Source: Gordonia phthalatica
GTDB lineage: Bacteria > Actinomycetota > Actinomycetes > Mycobacteriales > Mycobacteriaceae
Reading direction: 5' to 3'
Length of the DNA: 64,000 nucleotides
Assembly: GCF_001305675.1 (NCBI RefSeq)
Contig: NZ_CP011853.1
Coordinates: forward strand, 2,790,001-2,854,000
Positions 17,677 through 26,553 of the stretch are shown here, in pieces (positions within the stretch are counted from its first letter, which is position 1; each line of letters starts with the position of its first letter). The notes below the pieces were generated by a model. That model had not been told where the DNA came from, searched no databases, and saw nothing but the letters and a program-made list of their open reading frames with translations. Both the position numbers and the translations under genes were made by a program.

Positions 17677-17684
17677 GATTCGAC

Positions 17685-19694
17685 CTACTTCTTCTTCAGG
17701 TCGACGGACGTCTCGACCGGGTCCTTCTCGGCCGCGAAGTGCTTCACGTAGCGGTACACGCCGCCGACGAAGATCACGAAGACGATGACGCCGATGAGCT
17801 GCATCCAGTAGCCCAGGCCGTCGCCGACGATCGCGAGCGGTGAGCTCTCGCCGGTGCCGCCGACGATGCCCGCGTACAGGACGCCCCACAGGCTCTCGCC
17901 GACGATGAGGCCGGTGGCGAGGAGGACGCCGAGACGCTTCTTGCGTTCGCCGTCGACCGGATCCTTCGCCGCCCACTTGTCATAGGCGAGGCCGATGAGC
18001 GCGCCGATCGGGATGATGAGCGTGAGCGCCATCGGCAGGTACATGCCCATGCCGACGGCCAGCGGCGGCAGCTTCAAGGACTTGGTGGTCCGCTTGAGTA
18101 CCTCGTCGACGATGATCACGCCGACGCCGATCGCGACACCGAGGCCGATGAGCGCCCAGTTGAGGTCGCCGCCGAAGACGCCCTTCGCGAGCGTCGACAG
18201 CAGGGCGGCCTGCGGGGCGGCGAGCGCTCCGTCCTTGGCACCCGGGGCGCCTTCGAAGCCGAACGCGGTCTGCATCAGGTCGAGGATCGGCGGAATGATC
18301 ACCGAACCGAACAGCACGCCGATGACCAGTGCGACCTGCTGCTTCCACGGCGTCGCACCGACCAGCTGGCCGGTCTTGAGGTCCTGCAGGTTGTCGTTCG
18401 AGATGGTCGCGACACCGAACACGACGGCCGCGGTGAAGAGCGTGTACGCGATGAGCGCGTCCGTCTGGTCGGTGTTCTCGGCACCGCCGTGCGTCAGCTT
18501 GATCAGCAGGGCCGCGAACAGCACCACCAGCACGCCGACTCCGGAGATCGGGCTGTTCGACGAGCCGATCAGACCCGCCATGTAGCCGCAGACCGCGGCG
18601 ACGACCAGGCCGATCACGAACACGAAGATGACGCTGACGGTGAGGATGCCGACGGCGCTGTCGACCAGGGCGGTGCTCTGCAGGAAGTCCCACAGGAGCC
18701 AGCCGACGGGGATCATCGCGACGACGATGGTGAGGCCGACGTACTGGATCGGGATGTCGCGCTCGGTGAGGTCGACGTCCTGCCCGGACTTGCGGAGGCG
18801 GGCGCTGACGGCGGCATCCATGATGCCCTTGAGGATCGGGCCGATCACGGTGAGCAGCGTCCAGACCGCGGCGACGGCGATCGCGCCGGCGCCGACCATG
18901 CGGACGTCGCTGGAGAACGTTCCGGTGACGGTGTCGAGCAGATCGTGCGTCAGATCGAGTCCGCTGGTGCGGATCGGCAGCACGATGAAGAACGAGATCA
19001 CCAGACCGACGATCATCGCGATGCCGACGCCGATGCCGACGAGGTGACCGACACCGATCAGGGCCAGCGACAGGCTCGCGCCGACCATCGTGGCACCCGG
19101 CCCCACCTTGAAGGCGACGGCGACTTCGGTGGACACCAGCTTGAGTGCACCGAGGATCTGGAAGAACGCGGCGGCGATGGAGCCGATGATGATCGCGCGC
19201 ATGCCGCCGCGGTTGGCGTTGGCGGCACCCGGTTCCTGACCTGCTGTGTCGCCGACCTTGAGCACCTCGGCGGCCGCGACGCCCTCCGGATACGGAAGAT
19301 CGGAGCCGGTGACCAGCGCACGGCGCAGCGGGATCGAGTACATGACGCCGAGGATGCCGCCGACCGCGCAGACCGCGACCGTCTCCCAGTACGGGAAGCC
19401 TGTCCACCAGCCGATCATGATCAGACCCGGCAGCACGAAGATGATCGCCGACAGCGTGCCGGCGGCCGAGGCGATGGTCTGGACGATGTTGTTCTCGACG
19501 ATCGAGTGGTCCTTGAAGTACCGGAGCACCGACATCGAGATCACGGCGGCGGGGATGGCCGTCGCGAAGGTCAGGCCCACTTTCAGGCCCAGGTAGACGT
19601 TGGCCGCGGTGAACACCAGGGTGATGAGTCCACCGAGGATCACACTGCGGATCGTCAATTCCCTCATGGGGCTCTTGACCGTCTGAGTCGACAT
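17685..19694 (-). CDS. OPT family oligopeptide transporter
   Basis: 669 residues with about 15 hydrophobic segments, starting with TIRSVILGGLITLVFTAANVYLGLKVG, a hallmark N-terminal motif of the OPT family (NxYxGxK-like). Other conserved parts are PYPEGVAAAEVLKVG and ISNDNLQDLKTGQLVGATPWKQQ. Members import oligopeptides or metal-chelate complexes by proton symport. The start ATG 19694 has AGGAGG eight bases upstream. It appears to be a single-gene unit; the 120-bp gap to dnaG upstream holds no obvious gene. Confidence 0.9.
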   Translation of the reverse strand: MSTQTVKSPMRELTIRSVILGGLITLVFTAANVYLGLKVGLTFATAIPAAVISMSVLRYFKDHSIVENNIVQTIASAAGTLSAIIFVLPGLIMIGWWTGFPYWETVAVCAVGGILGVMYSIPLRRALVTGSDLPYPEGVAAAEVLKVGDTAGQEPGAANANRGGMRAIIIGSIAAAFFQILGALKLVSTEVAVAFKVGPGATMVGASLSLALIGVGHLVGIGVGIAMIVGLVISFFIVLPIRTSGLDLTHDLLDTVTGTFSSDVRMVGAGAIAVAAVWTLLTVIGPILKGIMDAAVSARLRKSGQDVDLTERDIPIQYVGLTIVVAMIPVGWLLWDFLQSTALVDSAVGILTVSVIFVFVIGLVVAAVCGYMAGLIGSSNSPISGVGVLVVLFAALLIKLTHGGAENTDQTDALIAYTLFTAAVVFGVATISNDNLQDLKTGQLVGATPWKQQVALVIGVLFGSVIIPPILDLMQTAFGFEGAPGAKDGALAAPQAALLSTLAKGVFGGDLNWALIGLGVAIGVGVIIVDEVLKRTTKSLKLPPLAVGMGMYLPMALTLIIPIGALIGLAYDKWAAKDPVDGERKKRLGVLLATGLIVGESLWGVLYAGIVGGTGESSPLAIVGDGLGYWMQLIGVIVFVIFVGGVYRYVKHFAAEKDPVETSVDLKKK

Positions 19695-19813
19695 GCGCGT
19701 TCCCTCCTGCCCGGCACTGGTGAGGTCGAGCAGAAAATCACCTTACGGCGCAGTGGAATCGCGCCGTCGGGGAACCCGCATAACCTGTCCGCCGCCGGGC
19801 GTGCAGAGTTCGA

Positions 19814-21715
19814 TCAGACGGCGTCGAAGGCCTGTTCCAGCAGGCTCCGGCGGTAGGCCTCGAGGGCGACGAGATCGCCGAACAGCGCGTTGTAGGCATC
19901 GTGGTCGTTGCCCGGCGACATCCGCTTGAGCTTCGACTTGATGTCGGCGATCTGCGAGCCGACCCAGATCTCCTGGGACCGCGCCAGCACGCTGGAGATG
20001 TACCGCGGAATGCGATCGTCCTCCACCGGTATCGGTTCCACGGCCAGTTCGGTGATGAGCGGCGCGACCGCCGGATCGTCGATCAGCCGGTGATGCACGG
20101 CGTCGACCCAGGTGGCGCCGCCGAGCCCGCTCGCCGCTCCCCCGGCGTCGGCGATGGCGGTCCGGATCTTCAGATACGACGGGTCGGTGAAGCACTCGCC
20201 GGGCAGCGAGTCGAACACCGTGCCCGCGATCGCCGGATACTGCAGGGCGGCCTTGAGCGCCTCCCGCTGCGGCCACAGCCGCGGATCGTTCGGCAGCGGT
20301 CGCGCGGTGGGCGGCGGCGACATCGCCTCGGGGCGTGTCCGCGAATCCCGCCGTCGGTCCGGCGATCCGCCGCGGCGTCTGCCGCCGCGCTTCGCCTCGC
20401 CGCGCACCCGCGAGAGGACCTGGCCGACGTCGTCCCAGCCGACCCAGCCCGCGAGCTGCCGCGCGTACTCGTCCCGCAGGGCGACGTCGCGGATCCGCGA
20501 GACCACCGGCACCGTGTCGCGGAGAGCGGCGACGCGCCCCTCCGCGGTGTCGAGGTCGTGCCCGGACAGGAGGGTCTTGATCGCGAACTGGAACATCGGG
20601 ATGCGGCGGGCGATGAGGTCGCGGACCGCCGGATCGCCGGACTTCTGTCGCAGCTCGCACGGGTCCATGCCGTCGGGTGCCACGGAGACGAAGGTCTGCC
20701 CGGCGATCGACTGCTCGCCGTCGAAGGCCTTCATCGCGGCGGCCTGGCCGGCTGCGTCACCGTCGAAGGTGTAGATCACCTCGCCGCGGAAATAGGAGTC
20801 GTCCATCATCAGTCGGCGGACCAACGCGAGGTGATCCTCGCCGAAGGCGGTGCCACACGAGGCGACGGCGGTGGTGACGCCCGCGAGGTGCATGGCCATC
20901 ACGTCGGTGTAGCCCTCGACGATCACCACCTGGTGCCCCTTGGCGATGTTCCGCTTGGCGAGGTCGAGACCGAAGAGCACCTGCGACTTCTTGTAGAGCA
21001 TGGTCTCGGGCGTGTTCATGTACTTGCCGAGGTTGTCGTCGTCGAAGAGCTTGCGCGCGCCGAAGCCGATGACGTCGCCCGCGAGGTTGCGGATGGGCCA
21101 CAGGAGCCGCCGGTGGAATCGGTCGATGGGTCCGCGTTTACCCTGCTTCGACAGGCCGGCCGCCTCCAGCTCCGAGAACTGGAACCCCTGCCGCAGCAGG
21201 GCTTTCGTCATCGTGTCCCAGCCGGCGGGCGCGTAGCCGCAGCCGAAGTGTTCGGCGGCCTTGCCGTCGAAGCCGCGTTCGGTGAGGAAGTCGCGCGCCA
21301 CCTGCGCGTCGGGCGTCTGCAGTTGCTCGGCGTAGTACAGCTGGGCCGCGGCGTTGGCCGCCACGAGACGCGCGCGAGTGCCGCGGTCGCGTTTGATCGC
21401 GGTACCGCCGCCCTCGTAGTTGATGGTGTAGCCGATCGCATCGGCGAGCTGCTCGACGGCCTCGACGAAGCTGATGTGCTCCTGCTTCATCAGGAAGGTG
21501 TAGACGTCGCCACCCTCGCCGCACCCGAAGCAGTGGAAGTGACCGTGGTTGGGACGCACATGGAACGACGGTGTCTTCTCGTCGTGGAACGGGCACAGCC
21601 CCGTCATGCGGTCAGCACCGGCTCGGCGCAGCGTGACATAGTCTCCGACGATGTCTTCGATGCGCGTCTGCTCGCGGATCGCGGCGATGTCGCGATCGGG
21701 GATTCGGCCTGGCAC
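19814..21715 (-). CDS. dnaG: DNA primase DnaG
   Basis: 633 residues. The CHC2 zinc motif is CPFH (41-44) with CFGC (62-65). The primase catalytic core follows, with a TOPRIM glutamate in VIVEGYTDVMAM (about 268) and acidic pair in YTFDGDAAGQAA (about 318). The C-terminal domain binds the DnaB helicase. It makes RNA primers at the replication fork. The start is GTG 21715; TAGACT about six bases upstream of it suggests a leaderless transcript. Confidence 0.97.
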   Translation of the reverse strand: MPGRIPDRDIAAIREQTRIEDIVGDYVTLRRAGADRMTGLCPFHDEKTPSFHVRPNHGHFHCFGCGEGGDVYTFLMKQEHISFVEAVEQLADAIGYTINYEGGGTAIKRDRGTRARLVAANAAAQLYYAEQLQTPDAQVARDFLTERGFDGKAAEHFGCGYAPAGWDTMTKALLRQGFQFSELEAAGLSKQGKRGPIDRFHRRLLWPIRNLAGDVIGFGARKLFDDDNLGKYMNTPETMLYKKSQVLFGLDLAKRNIAKGHQVVIVEGYTDVMAMHLAGVTTAVASCGTAFGEDHLALVRRLMMDDSYFRGEVIYTFDGDAAGQAAAMKAFDGEQSIAGQTFVSVAPDGMDPCELRQKSGDPAVRDLIARRIPMFQFAIKTLLSGHDLDTAEGRVAALRDTVPVVSRIRDVALRDEYARQLAGWVGWDDVGQVLSRVRGEAKRGGRRRGGSPDRRRDSRTRPEAMSPPPTARPLPNDPRLWPQREALKAALQYPAIAGTVFDSLPGECFTDPSYLKIRTAIADAGGAASGLGGATWVDAVHHRLIDDPAVAPLITELAVEPIPVEDDRIPRYISSVLARSQEIWVGSQIADIKSKLKRMSPGNDHDAYNALFGDLVALEAYRRSLLEQAFDAV

Positions 21716-21902
21716 GCAGCCAGTCTAGTGCCGCAGCCAAATCGGTGACGGCGGCCGTCCACAGGCGCGTCCGACCGGCCGGTTCCGCCTGTTGATCATT
21801 TCTGTCGGACCCTTCGCCTACAGTGAACCCACCAATCGAACACATGATCGATTCATGGTCGGCCCGAGAGTCCGGCGATGCGATCAGAGGTGAGGAGGAT
21901 CC

Positions 21903-22379
21903 ATGTGCGAGTTCGATCCCGAGTGCGACGGTGCCGACGACCTGATCGGCGACGCGCTCGCTCAGATCACCGACGGCCGGTGGGCCGTCACCGGTGTGCT
22001 GGGCGACGCCGCTCACCCGCCGATCGCGTACACCAGCGGGCTCACCGAGCTCGGCCGGCCGGAACTGGTGATGACCGGTCTGCCGCCGCGACTCGGCGGA
22101 CTTCTCCTCGACCACGCCGCACAGTCGGTGGTCGGCGACGCCGGGTTCGGGGCGGGATCGAGCGTTCCCGCGCGACTTCGCCGCCCGGTGTCGCTCCGCG
22201 CGATCGACGTGATCGACGCGCACCCGATGCGGCTCACCCGAGTGCTGTACGGCCTGCGGTTCGAGGCGGTGCAGCTGGTGTGGCCCGACGACGACGGCCG
22301 CTATCCCTGGCAGGCGGGCTACGCGATCCCGGCCCAGGTGCAGCCGCTGCTCGGAGTGCCGATCGCGGAAGCCGCCTGA
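21903..22379 (+). CDS. DUF4262 domain protein
   Basis: 158 residues, ATG preceded by GAGGAGG. The sequence IAYTSGLTELGRPELVMTGLPP near residue 40 and VQLVWPDDDGRYPWQAGY near residue 125 are the conserved blocks of DUF4262, a small cytosolic family of unknown function that is common in actinobacteria. The start (MCEFDPECDG) has two cysteines. It is convergent with the large unknown gene at 22399, with only 19 bp between stops. Confidence 0.8.
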   Translation: MCEFDPECDGADDLIGDALAQITDGRWAVTGVLGDAAHPPIAYTSGLTELGRPELVMTGLPPRLGGLLLDHAAQSVVGDAGFGAGSSVPARLRRPVSLRAIDVIDAHPMRLTRVLYGLRFEAVQLVWPDDDGRYPWQAGYAIPAQVQPLLGVPIAEAA

Positions 22380-22398
22380 CCGGGGCGGCCGAGCAGCC

Positions 22399-25300
22399 TT
22401 ACTTCTCGGCCGCCTTCGCCGCCCGCACCTTGTCGAGGGCGTCGGCCCGCACGACGACGGCGTTGGCGAGGAGCAGATCGGCGGCGACCATCGCCGGGCA
22501 GTAATCGGCGAGCTTGGCCCAGATGGCACGACCTTCCGCGTCGAGCACCGGCTGCTTGAGCCGACCGTAGGCCTGCAGGCGGCCGATGGCGGCGAACGCC
22601 ATCGACTGCATCGACAGCAGCATCCACGGGTTGGCGATGGTGTCGACGCCGTCGAGCGCCTCGTTGCGTGCGGCGATCAGGTCGTACAGTTCGTGCGACG
22701 CTCGGCGGACGTCGCGGAGCATCTTGTTCACGTACAGCGGCGCCACCTGGCTCACCGGGTCCGCCATCCACTCGTCGCGCCGGTGGAAGGCCTCGATGGT
22801 GGCCGCGGTCCGCATGTCGACGTCCACCAGTGGGCCGGGAACGATGCGGAAGCGTTCGAACAGCACCTCCACCTGGTCGCGACCCATCGCGCCGACGGCG
22901 AGGACGTTGCGGTCGAAGACACCGGTTCGCGGATCCCCCATCCGTCCGCTCGCGATCAAACGCAACAGGTCGTCGCCGCCGCGGGTGGCGAGGTACGACT
23001 GCACGTCGTCCCGGCCGGGCGCGGAGGCGTCGACCACCGCGGCGGTCGCGAGGGTGCATCCGATGTAGGGATTCGGGTGGGCGCGACCGTAGTCGGCGGG
23101 CACGGTGAAGACGCTCTCGGCGAGTCCGGAGCGGATCATCAGGGTCGGGATGCGCGCCGGTGCCACGGGGCTGTCGCCGAGCGCCAGCAGCGACGCCGTG
23201 GGATCGACGAGCAGCACGTCGTCGGCGGTCTCGTCGGACTGATCGTTGGAGTCCTCCTCCAGCGCATCGGCAGGCTCTTCGGCCGGCTCGTCATCGGTCG
23301 GTGCCGCGAAGTCGGGCGCGGGCAGCGCGTCCAATCGCAGCCAGGCCGCCGTCAGATCGTCGCCGGTGCGGTCGGCGGAGTTCGGTTCCACCACCGTCGC
23401 CGTCCGGACGACCAGTGCCACCTCGGCCTCGTCGGAGTCGCCGTTCTCGTCTTCGATCAGCGCGACCAGACTGCCACGCAGCAGTCGCTTCGCGGCCTCC
23501 GTGACCGTGCGGGTGCCGATCGAGAACTCGGTGCCCGCCTGCGATTGCGCCTCCCACTCGCGGACGATGTCACCGTCGCCGTCCAGCAGTGCGAAGGAGA
23601 CGTCGAGGGCGCCCGGGACACGGACGGTCAGCCGGCCTGCGGCGGTGTCGTCGACACCGATCTCGGGCAGCTCGGTCCGCCACACGGCGGGTCGGCCGGG
23701 ATGCTCGAACCGGATCTCCGCGTGCGGCGGTCGTACCGACAACTCCAGGTCGACGTCGTGACCGCTGACCGTCGTGACGCGCGTGATGTCCTCGGGGCCG
23801 AAGTCGAGATCGGCCTCCGCGATCACCAGGTCGGTCTCGGCCGAGAGCTCGGTGGTCGATGTGGTCAGGCCTGCGGCCTGCGGCAGCCGGAACGCCGGAT
23901 CGTGCGCGACCTCGAGGCCCTCGGCGATCACGACGGTCAGGCGGAGGTCGAGTCCGTACGAGTCGCCGGCCGCGATCTCGTAGCGGCCGACGAGGGGTTC
24001 GTCGAGGCCGTCGAACGGGTCGGCCGAGGTCACGTAGTCCGCGGACGCCCACGGGTAGTCCACCAGCCATTCCCTGGTGCCTGCGCGACGCACGCGCACC
24101 CGCCACTCCTTCACGTCGTCGCCGTCGTGCACGGGCAGATCGACGAGGGGCCGCTCACCGTAGACGCGTTCGCCACCGAGGGTGGTGACGCCGGTGACCG
24201 TCTCGGGCAGTGCGTAGGTCGGCGTCTCGGTGGGCAGGATGCGGCGGGTGCGGCCGAGCTTCCCGTCGCGCTTGACGCGCAGTTCACGGTGGCCGGCGAG
24301 GTCGACGACACGCAGTTCCCAACCGTCCCACGGCGCCGGACGACGGTCGGTGACGGCGATCTTCGCGCGGGTTCCGGAGACGAGGTCCACGTCGTGCGGC
24401 ACCAGGACGGTCACCTCCCCTGCAGGCAGCGACTCGAATCGCGACACGGCACGACCGTCCGCGCCGAACACGACGATGGGGTCGGACGGGTGGAAGATCG
24501 GCAGGACACGACGGATTCCGGAGTCGAGGTCCACCAGGACGCTCTCCCGGACGGCCACGGTCACCGGAACGGCCGCCGATTCACCGGCTGGGACCCTGCC
24601 CTGCTCGGGAGCTTCGCCGTTCCACACGCGCCACAGCGCATCGATCTGACCGCCGGGGATCAGCACCTGGATCTCGCCGTCGGCGTCGTTGAGCCGCAGG
24701 CGCGGGAATCCTACGGTGCACAGGCGCTGCGCGGCATCGCCCTCGAGGAAGGGCTTGGTGCGCAGACGGTCGATCACGGCCGTCAGCACGGCGGGCGGCA
24801 GGTCGGCGGTGGTCGGGGTGATCGCATCGAGCGCCCACTCGTCGGGGTGCGCGACGGTCGCGACCAGCAGGTCGGTGATCCGGTTCAGGATGCCGACGGC
24901 CAGGGCCGGTGCGTGCTGGAACAGCATCCAGTAGCCGTCGGGCAGTTCTGCGCGCCGGTGTGCGAAGCCGGGTTCGGTGACCCGATCGAGGATCGCGGTG
25001 CCGCGCGGCTCGTGCCCGGCCGCCACGTGCCCTTCGACGGCGGCGACGATCGCCGAGACCGTCTCCGCGGTGAGTCCGGCGTGCAGATCGAGCAGCGGGA
25101 CCACGGACGTCTCGCGCAGTCCTTCGACGTCGCGGAGCCCGAACTGGCCGAGCATGTCGCCGAACAGCTGATCGACGACGGCCTCGAACGACTTGTCTCG
25201 GTCCCGACCGATCGCGGCCCAGAACCCGTCCCAGAAGCCGACCTCCGGGGCGCTCGATCGGAGCGTCGCGTGGCCGACGAGCGCGGTGACGGTCAGCGCG

Positions 25301-25488
25301 GGGTAGCGCATCAGCAGGGCGATGTACGCGCCCGCCGGAATCTCCCCCATGAGCGCGCCGATCTGTTCTCGCGCGGACTCGAGTCTCTGCGGGCTCAAGG
25401 TCAACTCGAAGACGAGGTCCGCACCGGCGAACGCCTCGCTCAGTTCAGTTTCGAATCCATTCGCACGATCAGTCACCGAAGCGGTCAT
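22399..25488 (-). CDS. Large protein of unknown function (1029 residues)
   Basis: I do not recognise this protein. From ATG 25488 (MTASVTDRANGFETELSEAF) it has an alpha-helical N-terminal third (blocks FWDGFWAAIGRDRDKSFEAV and VVPLLDLHAGLTAETVSAIV). A beta-rich middle contains several short repeats of charged strands that look like immunoglobulin-like modules. Then comes an acidic linker near residue 770 (DDEPAEEPADALEEDSND) and a C-terminal helical domain (about 830-1029). No membrane helix, Walker motif or nuclease motif is visible. The frame stays open to 25650 and the extra 54 residues hold CxxC pairs, but that start is weakly supported. Confidence 0.7.
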   Translation of the reverse strand: MTASVTDRANGFETELSEAFAGADLVFELTLSPQRLESAREQIGALMGEIPAGAYIALLMRYPALTVTALVGHATLRSSAPEVGFWDGFWAAIGRDRDKSFEAVVDQLFGDMLGQFGLRDVEGLRETSVVPLLDLHAGLTAETVSAIVAAVEGHVAAGHEPRGTAILDRVTEPGFAHRRAELPDGYWMLFQHAPALAVGILNRITDLLVATVAHPDEWALDAITPTTADLPPAVLTAVIDRLRTKPFLEGDAAQRLCTVGFPRLRLNDADGEIQVLIPGGQIDALWRVWNGEAPEQGRVPAGESAAVPVTVAVRESVLVDLDSGIRRVLPIFHPSDPIVVFGADGRAVSRFESLPAGEVTVLVPHDVDLVSGTRAKIAVTDRRPAPWDGWELRVVDLAGHRELRVKRDGKLGRTRRILPTETPTYALPETVTGVTTLGGERVYGERPLVDLPVHDGDDVKEWRVRVRRAGTREWLVDYPWASADYVTSADPFDGLDEPLVGRYEIAAGDSYGLDLRLTVVIAEGLEVAHDPAFRLPQAAGLTTSTTELSAETDLVIAEADLDFGPEDITRVTTVSGHDVDLELSVRPPHAEIRFEHPGRPAVWRTELPEIGVDDTAAGRLTVRVPGALDVSFALLDGDGDIVREWEAQSQAGTEFSIGTRTVTEAAKRLLRGSLVALIEDENGDSDEAEVALVVRTATVVEPNSADRTGDDLTAAWLRLDALPAPDFAAPTDDEPAEEPADALEEDSNDQSDETADDVLLVDPTASLLALGDSPVAPARIPTLMIRSGLAESVFTVPADYGRAHPNPYIGCTLATAAVVDASAPGRDDVQSYLATRGGDDLLRLIASGRMGDPRTGVFDRNVLAVGAMGRDQVEVLFERFRIVPGPLVDVDMRTAATIEAFHRRDEWMADPVSQVAPLYVNKMLRDVRRASHELYDLIAARNEALDGVDTIANPWMLLSMQSMAFAAIGRLQAYGRLKQPVLDAEGRAIWAKLADYCPAMVAADLLLANAVVVRADALDKVRAAKAAEK

Positions 25489-25721
25489 TCGAGCTGTCTC
25501 ACACACCTTTTCGCACTTGTCACAGCACCCGGCGCCAGGACCGAAGGGTATCGGGAGGCGAGCAGTCCGATGACCACCGGGACAGAGGGACGATACCCGG
25601 TCTGACCGGCATTTCCCGCACCGGAACCGACGCTCTGTGGTCATGTTCACGCGGCCTTGACGAATCGAGCATCAGTCGACCTATGCCGGACGCCGAGCAC
25701 TCTACAAAGCGTCGGAGATCA

Positions 25722-25757
25722 TTGACACGTCGGAATATTCCGACATATTGTGGCGAG
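25722..25757 (+). promoter_or_regulatory. ArsR promoter with a 16-bp palindrome in its spacer
   Basis: A consensus -35 TTGACA (25722-25727) is followed by the perfect palindrome GTCGGAATATTCCGAC (25729-25744) and a -10-like ATATTG/TATTGT (25745-25751). The GTG start at 25758 falls where transcription should begin. A repressor bound to the palindrome would block RNA polymerase. Confidence 0.75.
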
Positions 25758-26117
25758 GTGCCCGACACCGATGCCGTCTTCCTCGCTCTGGCGAATCCCG
25801 TGCGCCGACAGGTCCTCGAGATCCTCGCCGCCGGACCGCAGTCCGCGGGCGACCTCAGCGAGCACTTCAGCCTGAGCAGACCGGCCGTCGCCGAGCACGT
25901 GCGGCTGCTTCGCGACGCCGGGCTCGTGAAAGACGAGGCACAGGGCCGCAGGCGGATCTACCACCTCACCGCGGAGCCGCTGACCGAGATCAGCGACTGG
26001 CTGCACCCGTTCGAGAAGTTCTGGCGAGGCCGCCTCGGCCTCCTGGCCGAACTCGCCGAGGACCTCCACCGCACCGCCGAATCGACCGACAACGACCACC
26101 GAACCGGAGACCACTGA
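25758..26117 (+). CDS. ArsR family transcriptional regulator
   Basis: 119 residues from GTG 25758. The helix-turn-helix LANPVRRQVLEILAAGPQSAGDLSEHFSLSRPAVAEHVRLLRDAGLV (about residues 8-52, quoted here in general shape) is followed by the wing KDEAQGRRRIYHL. There are no metal-binding cysteines, so this is the non-metal subgroup. This subgroup is typically paired with an SRPBCC-domain gene, as here with one base between the genes. An upstream start at 25683 would run through the promoter. It probably represses its own operon. Confidence 0.88.
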   Translation: MPDTDAVFLALANPVRRQVLEILAAGPQSAGDLSEHFSLSRPAVAEHVRLLRDAGLVKDEAQGRRRIYHLTAEPLTEISDWLHPFEKFWRGRLGLLAELAEDLHRTAESTDNDHRTGDH

Positions 26118-26118
26118 C

Positions 26119-26553
26119 ATGACCGATCCCTCCCAGACCGCCGAGCCCGAGACCGCGACCATCGAAGTCGATCAGTTCGTGGCCGCACCGCCCGCGACCG
26201 TGTGGCGACTGCTGACCGAACCCGACCTCATCGCGCAGTGGTGGGCGCCCGGCGACGTCTCCGCCGAGGTGGGCCACCGGTTCACACTGGAGATGCCGGG
26301 ATTCGGAGCCCAGCCGTGCACCGTGCTGGAGTCCGACGCCCCGCGCCGCTTCGTCTACTCGTTCACCACCGAGTGGACCCTCGCGTGGACGCTGGTGCCG
26401 GAGGGGACGGGCACCCGACTCTTCCTGGCGCACAGCGGCTTCGACCTCGCCGACAAACGCATGAACGACGCCTTCACCCGCATGGGCCCGGGCTGGCGCG
26501 ACGTCGTCCTCCCTCGCCTGGCGGAGACTGCGAAGACCCTCAGCCCAGCATGA
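26119..26553 (+). CDS. SRPBCC/AHSA1-domain protein
   Basis: 144 residues. It begins with the pattern VDQFVAAPPATVWRLLTEPDLIAQWWAPG (typical first strand and helix of the START/Bet v1-like fold) and ends with GPGWRDVVLPRLAETAK, the long C-terminal helix. Such proteins bind hydrophobic ligands; the specific ligand is unknown. It follows the ArsR gene directly. Its last 14 bases overlap the end of the convergent GlcD-like gene. Confidence 0.85.
   Translation: MTDPSQTAEPETATIEVDQFVAAPPATVWRLLTEPDLIAQWWAPGDVSAEVGHRFTLEMPGFGAQPCTVLESDAPRRFVYSFTTEWTLAWTLVPEGTGTRLFLAHSGFDLADKRMNDAFTRMGPGWRDVVLPRLAETAKTLSPA

Noticed and set aside
22693..25605. A 970-residue plus-strand frame opposite the large unknown gene
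   Set aside because: Its composition (many Arg/His/Gln/Asp in repeats) is typical of an antisense shadow; the minus-strand reading has natural protein composition.
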